A DNA stretch of 64,000 nucleotides from Filimonas zeae (GTDB lineage Bacteria > Bacteroidota > Bacteroidia > Chitinophagales > Chitinophagaceae). Made by a program: the position numbers and the translations under genes. The stretch is from the NCBI RefSeq assembly GCF_014641615.1, contig NZ_BMIB01000006.1, forward strand, positions 1 through 64,000. The letters run 5' to 3'. The notes beneath the pieces are model-generated. The model searched no databases. It had not been told where the DNA came from and worked only from the letters and a program-made list of their open reading frames with translations. This document shows positions 25,096 through 33,324 of this stretch, one piece after another; within the stretch, counting starts at the first letter, position 1; every line of letters begins with the position of its first letter.

Positions 25096-26277
25096 TCAGG
25101 ATTGTCTGATGTATTTTTTGATAGTACTGCTGTTTACCAGCCACAATACCGCCAGAATTATTACTCCTGCCAGTATAGTAAAAGGCGAAATCAAATGCAT
25201 TACGTACATGCTCTGCTGCTGTAAAAACTCCGCCAGCGCAAACTGAGCTGCTGCAATTACTGCCAGCACCACCACAATTACTACCACATTAGAGGGAAAA
25301 AAACGCCTCATTAAAAACCGGTATAGCTGTGCAGGTGCCGCCCCCAATGCTATCAGCAGGGTAATTTCCTCTTTACACGAAGCAATGGTCAGCTGAATAA
25401 ACAGGGTAAATATCAGCAAGGCAAACAGCAACATTAATCCACCTGTGATACCGGAAATATTCACCACTGTGTTTACAATCTGCCTGTATTTGCTAAAGCG
25501 CGTTTTATCAGCATCCGTAGTAAGGCCATGCTTTTTTAAATACTCCACCAGTTGCGGATTACCCGGGTCGCTGGTTTTAATTACCACGCGCGATGGTTGT
25601 GTGCGCACCTCGCTGGCAAATCTTTTATTGGCCCACGTCATAAAATTCTGCGGTACCAATACAGAAGAAATACGGTCACTAAAACCTATTACCCTGGCAT
25701 AGTACGGCACATTACCCATAGGCGTGGTAATGCTTATTTTTAAAGGCAGGCTTTTCACCAGGTCCTGTGTAAGCTGTGGTAATCCCTGCGAAGTAGCAAA
25801 CCCAAAGTTGTACAAATCCAGAAACATGTTGGGAATAATTACGGGTACATACTGCGCCTCCTCACTCCAGTTCCAGTCTTTATCTACCACATCAATAAAC
25901 TCATCTGGCACACTTTCAAAAAACAAATCTGTATAAAAAGGCAGCTGCGCAGAACCGCCCTGGGCAGATACTTTAAAACCACTGGGCGTTAATAATCCCA
26001 CTGCATCAATAAAAGGTTGCTGTTTCAGTTGTTGAATATCTGCTGCACTAAGGGCTGTAGCCCCTATTGTTTCCGCAGTAACTGCTTTGTTCAATACCAG
26101 AAAATTGGCAATACTGTCTTTGTTAGACTTTCCATGCAACAGATGGTTATAATTCACCTGCAACTGCACTGCCGACAGTATCAGCAATAAGGCTACCGAC
26201 AAGCCTGTAACCGCCATTATAAAGCGGGTGCGGCCTGCACTTGCCTTAATCAGTTTTTTCAGTAAGTTGTTAAGCAT
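25096..26277 (-). CDS. ABC transporter permease, FtsX/MacB-like
   Basis: A 393-residue inner membrane protein with the FtsX/MacB layout. One N-terminal membrane helix (about 16-36, FIMAVTGLSVALLLILSAV) is followed by a periplasmic domain of about 230 residues and three helices at the C-terminus (about 270-292, 322-348 and 358-383). It ends in a short basic tail. The ABC ATPase gene ends 11 bp upstream, so the two form a unit. No secretion or outer membrane partner is adjacent. The substrate is unknown; the LolCDE/MacB mechanotransmission class is the likely fold. Confidence 0.82.
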   Translation of the reverse strand: MLNNLLKKLIKASAGRTRFIMAVTGLSVALLLILSAVQLQVNYNHLLHGKSNKDSIANFLVLNKAVTAETIGATALSAADIQQLKQQPFIDAVGLLTPSGFKVSAQGGSAQLPFYTDLFFESVPDEFIDVVDKDWNWSEEAQYVPVIIPNMFLDLYNFGFATSQGLPQLTQDLVKSLPLKISITTPMGNVPYYARVIGFSDRISSVLVPQNFMTWANKRFASEVRTQPSRVVIKTSDPGNPQLVEYLKKHGLTTDADKTRFSKYRQIVNTVVNISGITGGLMLLFALLIFTLFIQLTIASCKEEITLLIALGAAPAQLYRFLMRRFFPSNVVVIVVVLAVIAAAQFALAEFLQQQSMYVMHLISPFTILAGVIILAVLWLVNSSTIKKYIRQS

Positions 26278-26288
26278 ATCATCAGCTG

Positions 26289-26942
26289 CTAAAGGTTATA
26301 AAACGTAGTATAAGGCAAATGGCGGTCTTCATCCAGATCAGTGAGTATAAAACCCGCCCCTCTTTTCTCACATTCCTCTGCTATCAAAGCTGCGGCTTTC
26401 CGGGTATTTTCTTCATCCAGATGGCTAAAAGGCTCATCCATCAACAGCCATTGAAATGGTTGCACCAAAGCCCTTATAATAGCAATACGCTGCTGTTCAC
26501 CATAACTGCACAGCCCTGCCCGCTGCTGTAATATATGTGTAACCCCAAGCCTTTCTGCCATAGCATCAATTACAGTACTTTCATAATGCGTACCCGATGC
26601 AGGCAATACCCGGTTCAGCTCTATATTTTCACGCGCAGTTAACTGGCTAAACAAACGCAGATCCTGAAACACCACACTCACGGCCGATTGCCGCAGTACC
26701 GCCAGTTCAGCAGCACTAAAGCGTTGCTCTTCTTTGCCATTCCACAGCACATGGCCTGTATAATCATTACGCAAGCGGTAAAGAATGTGCACCAGTGTAG
26801 TTTTACCCGTACCACTGGGCGCCTTTACTTTAATCCATTCTCCTTGTTTCAGTGTTTTTTGGGTATTCCAGATATCACTGTTGCGCTGAGAAAGTTTATC
26901 CCGCAACGGTATTGGTATCAGATTTTGTAAAACAAGTTCCAT
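26289..26942 (-). CDS. ABC transporter ATP-binding protein with degenerate signature motif
   Basis: A 217-residue ABC ATPase paired with the FtsX-like permease 11 bp downstream. Walker A APSGTGKTT at 41-49 and Walker B WLLMDEP near 164 are intact. The signature reads CSYGEQQR where LSGGEQQR is usual. The segment that normally carries the switch histidine reads ILTDLDEDRH, with Asp in place of His. The N-terminus is also unusual in having a short, polar strand region (NSDIWNTQKTLKQGE). ATP hydrolysis may be slow or differently controlled; this is inference. The ATG is at 26942. Confidence 0.85.
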   Translation of the reverse strand: MELVLQNLIPIPLRDKLSQRNSDIWNTQKTLKQGEWIKVKAPSGTGKTTLVHILYRLRNDYTGHVLWNGKEEQRFSAAELAVLRQSAVSVVFQDLRLFSQLTARENIELNRVLPASGTHYESTVIDAMAERLGVTHILQQRAGLCSYGEQQRIAIIRALVQPFQWLLMDEPFSHLDEENTRKAAALIAEECEKRGAGFILTDLDEDRHLPYTTFYNL

Positions 26943-26981
26943 AGCCTGTTGGTGTGGTTATTCTAAGAAAATCTATGTTAC

Positions 26982-27013
26982 AAAAAAGCCCCGTAATTCC
27001 GGGGCTTTTTATA
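26982..27013 (-). terminator. Terminator after the DUF4836 gene
   Basis: On the minus strand AAAAAGCCCCGGAATTACGGGGCTTTTTT type sequence forms a stem of GCCCCG-class bases with a six-base T tract, directly after the stop codon at 27031. It can act in either direction. Confidence 0.85.
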
Positions 27014-27030
27014 AAAAGTTTATTTTACCA

Positions 27031-28770
27031 TTATGGTTTGCGTACAGGCTCCGCAGCTACGGCTGTATCCACAACCACTGCAGCAGAATCTATCGCAGTA
27101 GCAGCAGAATCCAGCTCATCTGTTAATTGCTGGCGTTTGGCTGCCTGTGCCTTCTCATTCGCTGCAATAGCAGATCCCATTTTAATAAAGGTAGCCAGAC
27201 TGTTTTCCTTTTCATTCAGGGTACGCAGTTCAAACTTGCCCTTCATTACATTACCATCAAATTTATCGCTGGTAACAATCAGATCTTTTAGCGTAGCTTT
27301 TACCTGGTTCAGCGAAAAAGTGTCAGAACCTCTCGCAGGTATCTGGCTCATGATTTTGGTAAAATCAACATAAGCAAAACCAGACTTACCTTTTCCTTCG
27401 CTCAGTATGTTATCTGCAATAACTGCCTTACCGGTACCTGCTTTATACTGGCTTAATAATACGCTGTCGCTGGCAACAAAAATATTTTTCTCATCCAGTA
27501 CAAACAGCACCTTTCCGCCCATATTCATGGCTGGTACATAAGCAGTACCTACTTTTGTAAGTAAGCCTTTTGATGCCAGTGCAGTTAACACTTTATCGTA
27601 AGCTGCTTTATCACCTACTTTACCGTTAAAAAGATACTTTACAGAAGGCTCTGTGCTAGGGTATTCAGGAAACTCAGGATTTACTTTCTGCTCAGTTACC
27701 AGATCGCTGCCTATAATAGCAAAATCACCTTTAAACGATTTGGTAATATCTTCCAGGGTAAAGTTCATTCCATTGCCCGCCAACAGTTGGTTGGCAGTAG
27801 CTTCAACACCCAGAAAACGAACAATATCTGTTATAATAGCAGGATCGAAAGTAAATACGCCAAAACCAGTTACGTTGCTGGAAGGATATTTGGTTACCAT
27901 ATCCATATCCAGCGCACCATTGCTGTGCTTTTTGATAATGTCAGCCATTACCTTACCTACATAAGAATTATAAGAGGCAACCACTTTACCATTTTCAAAA
28001 TTGATTACGCCGCCATAATAAGAATCTTTTATCAGTTCCGCTGCTTTAGGTACCATAGCCAGCTGAGGAACACTTGCCAGTGAACCGGAGCTGTTAACCC
28101 ATAACAGCATATCACCTTTCTCTTTAATAAAGTTTTTGAAGGCAGGGATAGAAGTTACAGAAGCATCCGCCTTTTGTGCAAACAGGGTAGCCAGTTGCGC
28201 ATTTATACCCGAAGCCGGAGCTGCTGAAGCTGTTTCATCCTGGCTGTATCTGTTATAGCTTTTAATGGTGGTGATAATAACCACATCACTGTTCCAGCCT
28301 ATAATAGCATCATCATCCAGTTTAGCCTCAGAATAACCGCCTGCTGCTTTGGTAATGGCAATACCTGGCTTTTGTTTTTTCAGGTACTCTTCCAGCTTAG
28401 AACTACTGGATACAGCAGCTACTGCGCCCATTACCTGCGATGAACCGGCCATTAACGAGCCTTTGCTTTCGTAAAAGCCGTATACGTCACTGGTCCAGTC
28501 GATGCCTGCATCTTTCAGGTCATCCCATTTTTTAACGTCTTCCGGAGTGGTTTTGCTTTCAGCCATTAGCGACTTCACCAGCGAATCCACACTTACTTTA
28601 CTGTCCGCCAGCTTATCGTTTAAGCTTTTAACGTTAACCGAAAACACCACTGTGGCGTCTTTAGGAATATACTGTAATTGTTTGGGAAGTGATTTTTTAC
28701 ACGATACAAACAGTAATACCATCAGCAAAGCTGATAGCGAAAAGGTGCTCTTTAAAAATTTCATTGTCAT
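27031..28770 (-). CDS. DUF4836 family lipoprotein
   Basis: A 579-residue predicted lipoprotein. A signal sequence with lipobox LLFVSC precedes CKKSLPKQLQYIPKDATVVFSVN, a stretch typical of DUF4836 proteins of Bacteroidota. Further family-like segments are WDDLKDAGIDWTSDVYGF, SYYGGVINFENGKVVASY and the C-terminal GKGKSGFAYVDFTKI. The function of the family is unknown; the repeated 'amount of X captured by the model protein' strands suggest a large secreted beta fold. The last 40 residues are Ala/Asp-rich and low in complexity. Starts at 28770 or 28764 (MTMKF or MKF) are both possible. It has its own terminator. Confidence 0.8.
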   Translation of the reverse strand: MTMKFLKSTFSLSALLMVLLFVSCKKSLPKQLQYIPKDATVVFSVNVKSLNDKLADSKVSVDSLVKSLMAESKTTPEDVKKWDDLKDAGIDWTSDVYGFYESKGSLMAGSSQVMGAVAAVSSSSKLEEYLKKQKPGIAITKAAGGYSEAKLDDDAIIGWNSDVVIITTIKSYNRYSQDETASAAPASGINAQLATLFAQKADASVTSIPAFKNFIKEKGDMLLWVNSSGSLASVPQLAMVPKAAELIKDSYYGGVINFENGKVVASYNSYVGKVMADIIKKHSNGALDMDMVTKYPSSNVTGFGVFTFDPAIITDIVRFLGVEATANQLLAGNGMNFTLEDITKSFKGDFAIIGSDLVTEQKVNPEFPEYPSTEPSVKYLFNGKVGDKAAYDKVLTALASKGLLTKVGTAYVPAMNMGGKVLFVLDEKNIFVASDSVLLSQYKAGTGKAVIADNILSEGKGKSGFAYVDFTKIMSQIPARGSDTFSLNQVKATLKDLIVTSDKFDGNVMKGKFELRTLNEKENSLATFIKMGSAIAANEKAQAAKRQQLTDELDSAATAIDSAAVVVDTAVAAEPVRKP

Positions 28771-28824
28771 AGCATGATTGATGAATACTGAACGAATATA
28801 TAATGAAAGACTTCTGCGTTGCTG

Positions 28825-31737
28825 CTATTTGTTACGAATGGCTTTATATACAACTTCCTGAATAGCCGGCCTTACATTCAGCTGGCCCAGTTTGCCATTC
28901 CCTCCTCCTTCCGGACACACACGGTTACTCAGAAAAATATACAGCAGGTTGTATTGCGGATCGGCCCATACACAGGTGCCTGTAAAGCCTGTATGGCCAA
29001 AAGTAGCTGGCGAAACACCAGCAGCCGGGTAGGGTTCTTTCCGCGTAGCATTGTCTTTTTCCGGCTTATCAAACCCCAGTCCTCTGCGGCTCACTTTACT
29101 GTGATAAGCGGTAAAATACTCAATGGTCTCTTTCTTCAGTAGCTGAACCCCGTCCAGTTCTCCACCATTTAACAATAATAAATATAATCTGGCTAAATCG
29201 GAAGCATTGCTGAATAATCCTGCATGTCCCGCTACTCCGCCCATCAAAGCAGCTCCGGGGTCATGCACATCGCCACGTAGTAGTTGCAGTCTGAAATACT
29301 TTTCCTGCTCTGTAGGTGCAATGGTGTTTACAGGGAAGTATTTCCAGGGTCTGAAGGTGGTGGTAATCATACGCAACGGCCTATAAAAATGCTCGTGCGC
29401 GTACTCATCCAAACCCATGCCAGATATCTGTTCCACTATCTTTCCAAGAAAAATAAAGTCATTATCGCTGTAAACATATTTATCCCCCGGCCCCAGTTTA
29501 CTCTGCAAAATGCGCTGCATCAGCGTATCCTGCCAGTCGTTACGCACATACATATTCTTAGCCACCCGCACGCTATGCCTGCTATCCGCTTCTTTAGCAA
29601 AAAAGCCCTTTAGGGGCTTTCCGGATGCGGTATCAATGGTTTCACGGTAAAAAGGAATCCAGGCAACCAAGCCCGCCTGGTGCAGCAGCACATCTGCCAG
29701 TGTAAGCCCCGCCTTGTTGCTGCCTCGTACCCAGGGCAGATAATCACCCAGCGTTTTATGCAGGTCTACTTTACCCTGCTCGTACAACTTCATAATGCTT
29801 ACCGTGGTAGCAGATATTTTGGTTACAGAAGCCAGGTCATAAACTGTCTGGGTAGTCACCGGCTCTTTTTTGTCGTAGTTCATATGCCCGTAAGCACGGT
29901 TAAACACAATTTCACCATCCTTAGCCACCAGTACCACGCAACCCGGTGTTGCACCTTTGGCAATAGCACTCTCTGCAATGGCGTCAATTTTATTCAATGC
30001 CTGCACATCAATAGCAGGTTCCCCAGCCTTTACAGGCTCTGCTGTTATACCACTGCCGTAGTGAAACTCCTCACAAACTGTAACCGGCAAAGTGCCTTTG
30101 GCAGTAAGCTTACCAGCCAGCAGCAGCGCTGCTGTTTCATGCATCAGACTATCATCTTCATAGCAAGCCACCAGATTCTTTGCTTTACAAACATTCTTTA
30201 CCGCATAAGGGTTGCCAAACACCAGCACTACCGCCTTCTCCTGTAGTTGCAGCGTTTGCAACAACTCCACAGCCGGGGCACTGATACCAAAATTACCGGC
30301 CGGATATTTATTAAACTGATGTACGCCTACTACCACACGATCGTACCCACCGGTTTTCTCCAGTAATAACTTTGCCTGTACCGCACTCTGCTTATAGTCA
30401 AAGAAAAAACAGTCTGCTCCATATTGTTGCTGTAACAAACGTGCCAGCGGATTGGCCTGTGTTATACCAACACCTATATATGCTGTACGGCTGTTAGCTG
30501 CCAAAGGCAACGCTTTATCGCCACTACGCGCTAACAATGTAATAGCATTATTATATACCTCCTGCTTTAAAGCAGGCACCGCTGCATTCAAAGCAACGGT
30601 AACGCCCTCTTCTGCTACCGGCACAGCCTGTTGCAAACCCAGGTTATATTTGGCCAGCAATACACGGCGCACATGCTCATTCAGCGCTTCTTTAGAAAGC
30701 AGCCCGTCTTTCACGGCCTTTCTTATCTTCTTAATAGTTCCTTTAATATCCCCCGGTAAACACAGCATGTCATTGCCGGCAATCACACTTTGCACACCTG
30801 CTTCTCCGGCAGGGTAAAATTTAGCCACCCCTTTCATCTCCAGCGCATCCGTAAACGTAAGTCCGTTAAAGCCCAGCTGCCCGCGTAGTAAACCCGATAC
30901 GTTTTGGGGCGATAAAGAAGTAGCCCGGTTAGGCGTGCTGTCAATAGCAGGAATATATAAATGCGCCACCATCATACTACCCACGCCCGCCTGTACCAAC
31001 CTGCGGAAAGGATACAACTCCAGCGAATCCAGCTGCATAACCGTTTTGTTAATCACCGGCAGGTCCAGATGGCTGTCTACCGCCACATCTCCGTGGCCAG
31101 GAAAGTGTTTGCCACATGCCATAATACCAGCATCCTGCATGCCTTTGGTAATAGCTTCTCCCATGCGGGCCACTTTGTATTTGTCTTCCCCAAAACTGCG
31201 GAAGTTGATAACCGGGTTGTTGGGGTTATTATTAATATCTACCACCGGCGCGTAGTTTACCTGTATACCGGAACGTTTACATTGCTCGCCTATGGCTTTG
31301 CCTACGCGATACACCAGGTCGGTATTATTCATAGCGCCCATAGTTAGCTGGTCAGGAAACTTAGCTACACTGTCAAAGCGCATACCTACACCGGTTTCCC
31401 CATCAATACAAACCATAATGGGTGTAGCCGCTTCCTGCTGTATGCGGTTTACCATCTGTGCCTGTTTTACCGGAGCACCCTGAAACAGGCAGATACCGCC
31501 TATGTTGTATTTTTTTGCATACGAGGCTACCTGCTCATCGTAAAAAGCCACTCCCGCACCTTTTTTCTCACTCACGCGTAATACCATCAGCTGTGCAATT
31601 TTTTCTTTTTTGCTCAACGTATTAAACACACTGTCTACCCAGTGCTCAGCCGCAGCAGAAGGTTGCAGAAACTGCTGCGCCTGTCCCTGCACCAACAGCC
31701 CCATGCCCAGCAAAAGAAAAAACTGCTTCATAGTCAA
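28825..31737 (-). CDS. GH3 beta-N-acetylglucosaminidase-like domain fused to a serine beta-lactamase-like hydrolase
   Basis: A 970-residue exported fusion. The signal peptide (MKQFFLLLGMGLLVQGQAQ) is followed by a GH3 N-domain (about 30-365) with the NagZ-type motif KHFPGHGDVAVDSH, a GH3 C-domain (about 380-560), then a class C beta-lactamase/penicillin-binding fold (about 590-965). The latter has SVTK (SxxK, near 637), YSDND (YxN-like) and HTGFTGT in the KTG position. Such fusions are known in Bacteroidota and probably act on peptidoglycan or muropeptides, cutting GlcNAc links and peptide or ester bonds. The order of action is inference. The start at 31737 or 31731 precedes the signal peptide. 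Confidence 0.9.
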   Translation of the reverse strand: MTMKQFFLLLGMGLLVQGQAQQFLQPSAAAEHWVDSVFNTLSKKEKIAQLMVLRVSEKKGAGVAFYDEQVASYAKKYNIGGICLFQGAPVKQAQMVNRIQQEAATPIMVCIDGETGVGMRFDSVAKFPDQLTMGAMNNTDLVYRVGKAIGEQCKRSGIQVNYAPVVDINNNPNNPVINFRSFGEDKYKVARMGEAITKGMQDAGIMACGKHFPGHGDVAVDSHLDLPVINKTVMQLDSLELYPFRRLVQAGVGSMMVAHLYIPAIDSTPNRATSLSPQNVSGLLRGQLGFNGLTFTDALEMKGVAKFYPAGEAGVQSVIAGNDMLCLPGDIKGTIKKIRKAVKDGLLSKEALNEHVRRVLLAKYNLGLQQAVPVAEEGVTVALNAAVPALKQEVYNNAITLLARSGDKALPLAANSRTAYIGVGITQANPLARLLQQQYGADCFFFDYKQSAVQAKLLLEKTGGYDRVVVGVHQFNKYPAGNFGISAPAVELLQTLQLQEKAVVLVFGNPYAVKNVCKAKNLVACYEDDSLMHETAALLLAGKLTAKGTLPVTVCEEFHYGSGITAEPVKAGEPAIDVQALNKIDAIAESAIAKGATPGCVVLVAKDGEIVFNRAYGHMNYDKKEPVTTQTVYDLASVTKISATTVSIMKLYEQGKVDLHKTLGDYLPWVRGSNKAGLTLADVLLHQAGLVAWIPFYRETIDTASGKPLKGFFAKEADSRHSVRVAKNMYVRNDWQDTLMQRILQSKLGPGDKYVYSDNDFIFLGKIVEQISGMGLDEYAHEHFYRPLRMITTTFRPWKYFPVNTIAPTEQEKYFRLQLLRGDVHDPGAALMGGVAGHAGLFSNASDLARLYLLLLNGGELDGVQLLKKETIEYFTAYHSKVSRRGLGFDKPEKDNATRKEPYPAAGVSPATFGHTGFTGTCVWADPQYNLLYIFLSNRVCPEGGGNGKLGQLNVRPAIQEVVYKAIRNK

Positions 31738-32480
31738 TATTTGGTTGATTTGTTTGTAAGATAAAGATTATCCCCTTTATCTGCGGCATTTTGCAGGAAT
31801 ACAGAAGCAGCCAGCTTCGAATCCTGCAATAACTCACAAATACAGAAGAAGTAGAAAACACAGTCAGTCGCTAACTGCATCTTGTATCTGCAAAATGCTG
31901 ATTATTCTGTTTACCTGCCTTTTTCGCTTATAGTTTATGACACATAAAAGCACATACAACTGCGCTTACGATAATGGCCTGCATAAAAAGCTGCTCTCCG
32001 GAACATCAATAAATGCAGCGTGGAACAATTGGAATTATGCTTTCTAAAACAGGAAACTTACCAACAGTTTAGGTACCAGTAACCCTGTTTTTAAGGGAAT
32101 AAATGGTTAATTTTATAAGGAACCCAACCTTATTAAACGCCAAAAGCTAAACCCATAATAACATGTGCCATCAACTTCAACCAGTACCATTTTTATGTAG
32201 AGATAATTGTACTAACCCTATCCGGCCAGTACTACATTTCCAGGCAGTAAACCTCACTCCCCCGCATTGATTATTAATCGTTTATACCACAGTCAGCAAT
32301 TCTAACACAATTTTAAGGATGTTATAAGGCTTCTGAACGGGTGCAAGGTTGGATTCGGCAATAAAGAATGCTATTTTTATAATAAGCGGCATTTTTTTTG
32401 CCTTCCTACCTGAAGTGCTTTCAGCTCAACCGCCCAACCTCCCTGGAGAATGCCCAGTAACTCAAAGCATTAAAAAGACT
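31738..32480. other. Long intergenic region with one structured hairpin
   Basis: About 740 bp of AT-rich DNA between the GH3 fusion (minus) and the MauE-like gene (plus). I see no gene. The one notable element is a two-part inverted repeat at 31791-31829, listed separately. A frame running from 32349 into the MauE-like gene opens with TTG and contains a hydrophobic stretch, but homology begins at 32481. Confidence 0.5.
31791..31829. promoter_or_regulatory. Two-tier inverted repeat upstream of the GH3 fusion gene
   Basis: TTGCAGGA (31791-31798) pairs perfectly with TCCTGCAA (31822-31829). Inside, GAAGC (31804-31808) pairs with GCTTC (31814-31818). The centre lies about 75 bp upstream of the start at 31737. 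There is no T tract, so it is not a normal terminator. It may be an operator or a leader RNA element. Confidence 0.5.
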
Positions 32481-32942
32481 ATGAAACGAAAGGAAATATG
32501 GCTGGAAATCATCTCCTGGATGCTTTTCATCTTATTTGTGTATACAGCCACAACTAAGCTTATAGATTATAAGCTTACCCTGAGCAATCTGGACGGGCAG
32601 CCTTTCAGCAGAAAATTCAGTCCATTCCTCGCTTTTGGATTACCGGTTATTGAATTTGCGATTGCAGGATTACTGATTTTTAAAAAAACCATGCTTTCAG
32701 GCCTTTGGTCTTTCCTGATGCTGATGCTGGTTTTTACAGGTTATATTATATTAATCAAGCTGAATTTTTACGGAAGAGTTCCTTGTTCGTGCGGCGGCAT
32801 CATTTCGAAGCTCAACTGGACTCAACATCTGTATCTCAATCTGTTCTTTATTGCACTGGCCGTTACGGGCATAGTACTATATAAAAGAGTTTCATCCAAA
32901 TTGTTATTTCCAGAACAGGTGACAACCCGACCACACCTGTAA
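32481..32942 (+). CDS. MauE/DoxX-like integral membrane protein
   Basis: A 153-residue protein with four predicted membrane helices, resembling MauE/DoxX family proteins. It begins MKRKEIWLEIISWMLFILF, then YTATTKLIDY, the usual opening. A CSCGG motif (PCSCGGIISKLNW, near residue 105) provides a cysteine pair between helices 3 and 4. Members of this family act in electron or disulfide transfer to exported proteins. The ATG at 32481 is chosen; the longer frame from a TTG at 32349 is less likely. The next gene, 42 bp on, encodes a small secreted protein with two cysteines, a plausible client. Confidence 0.82.
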   Translation: MKRKEIWLEIISWMLFILFVYTATTKLIDYKLTLSNLDGQPFSRKFSPFLAFGLPVIEFAIAGLLIFKKTMLSGLWSFLMLMLVFTGYIILIKLNFYGRVPCSCGGIISKLNWTQHLYLNLFFIALAVTGIVLYKRVSSKLLFPEQVTTRPHL

Positions 32943-32984
32943 AAAACCCGGTCTATTTAAAAAATTAAAGTCAAACAAAGATTT

Positions 32985-33284
32985 ATGAAAAATCTCAAAA
33001 TCGCTATCCTGCTTATAGCAGTTATCGCCAGCGTTACAGGAGCACTTGCCAGCAAAAAACGTGGTGGACAATTCTTTTATCTGAGAGCAGGTGAGTCTGC
33101 AACTGGTCTGGCACCGGTAATTACAGCCGTTGATCAGGAGCAAGCTCCAGGCTTATATTGCACTGGCGGTAACGATGCTTACATATGTCGTATTATGACA
33201 ACCAATAATGCACCTTCCTATGTGCCTGGCGACGCAATTCCCAGAACAGACTTAATTGTAGTGGAATACTATTCAGGCTTTTAA
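32985..33284 (+). CDS. Small secreted protein, DUF6520-like
   Basis: A 99-residue protein with a signal peptide (MKNLKIAILLIAVIASVTGALA) followed by a short mature chain containing two cysteines, LYCTGGNDAYICRI. Size, signal peptide and spaced cysteines resemble the DUF6520 family of Bacteroidota, often found beside MauE-like genes. That assignment is from memory of the family pattern. The mature part (RGGQFFYLRAGES) has no known domain otherwise. It converges on the susD-like gene. A disulfide formed or reduced with help of the preceding MauE-like protein is inference. Confidence 0.72.
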   Translation: MKNLKIAILLIAVIASVTGALASKKRGGQFFYLRAGESATGLAPVITAVDQEQAPGLYCTGGNDAYICRIMTTNNAPSYVPGDAIPRTDLIVVEYYSGF

Positions 33285-33299
33285 TAGTTACTAACCAAG

Positions 33300-33323
33300 C
33301 AGGTGCTGCGTATGCAGCACCTG
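33300..33323. terminator. Bidirectional terminator between the small secreted protein and SusD genes
   Basis: CAGGTGCTGC pairs with GCAGCACCTG around TAT-type loop bases, ending two bases before the SusD stop codon; a short T run follows on the plus strand. Confidence 0.75.
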
Positions 33324-33324
33324 T

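Noticed and set aside
32349..32480. Longer N-terminus of the MauE-like protein with a hydrophobic segment.
   Set aside because: It needs a TTG start and the family begins at the ATG at 32481; the segment ends in a non-conserved stretch.
31738..32480. A tRNA or small RNA gene in the 740-bp gap.
   Set aside because: No cloverleaf, T tract or conserved element apart from the nested inverted repeat could be seen.
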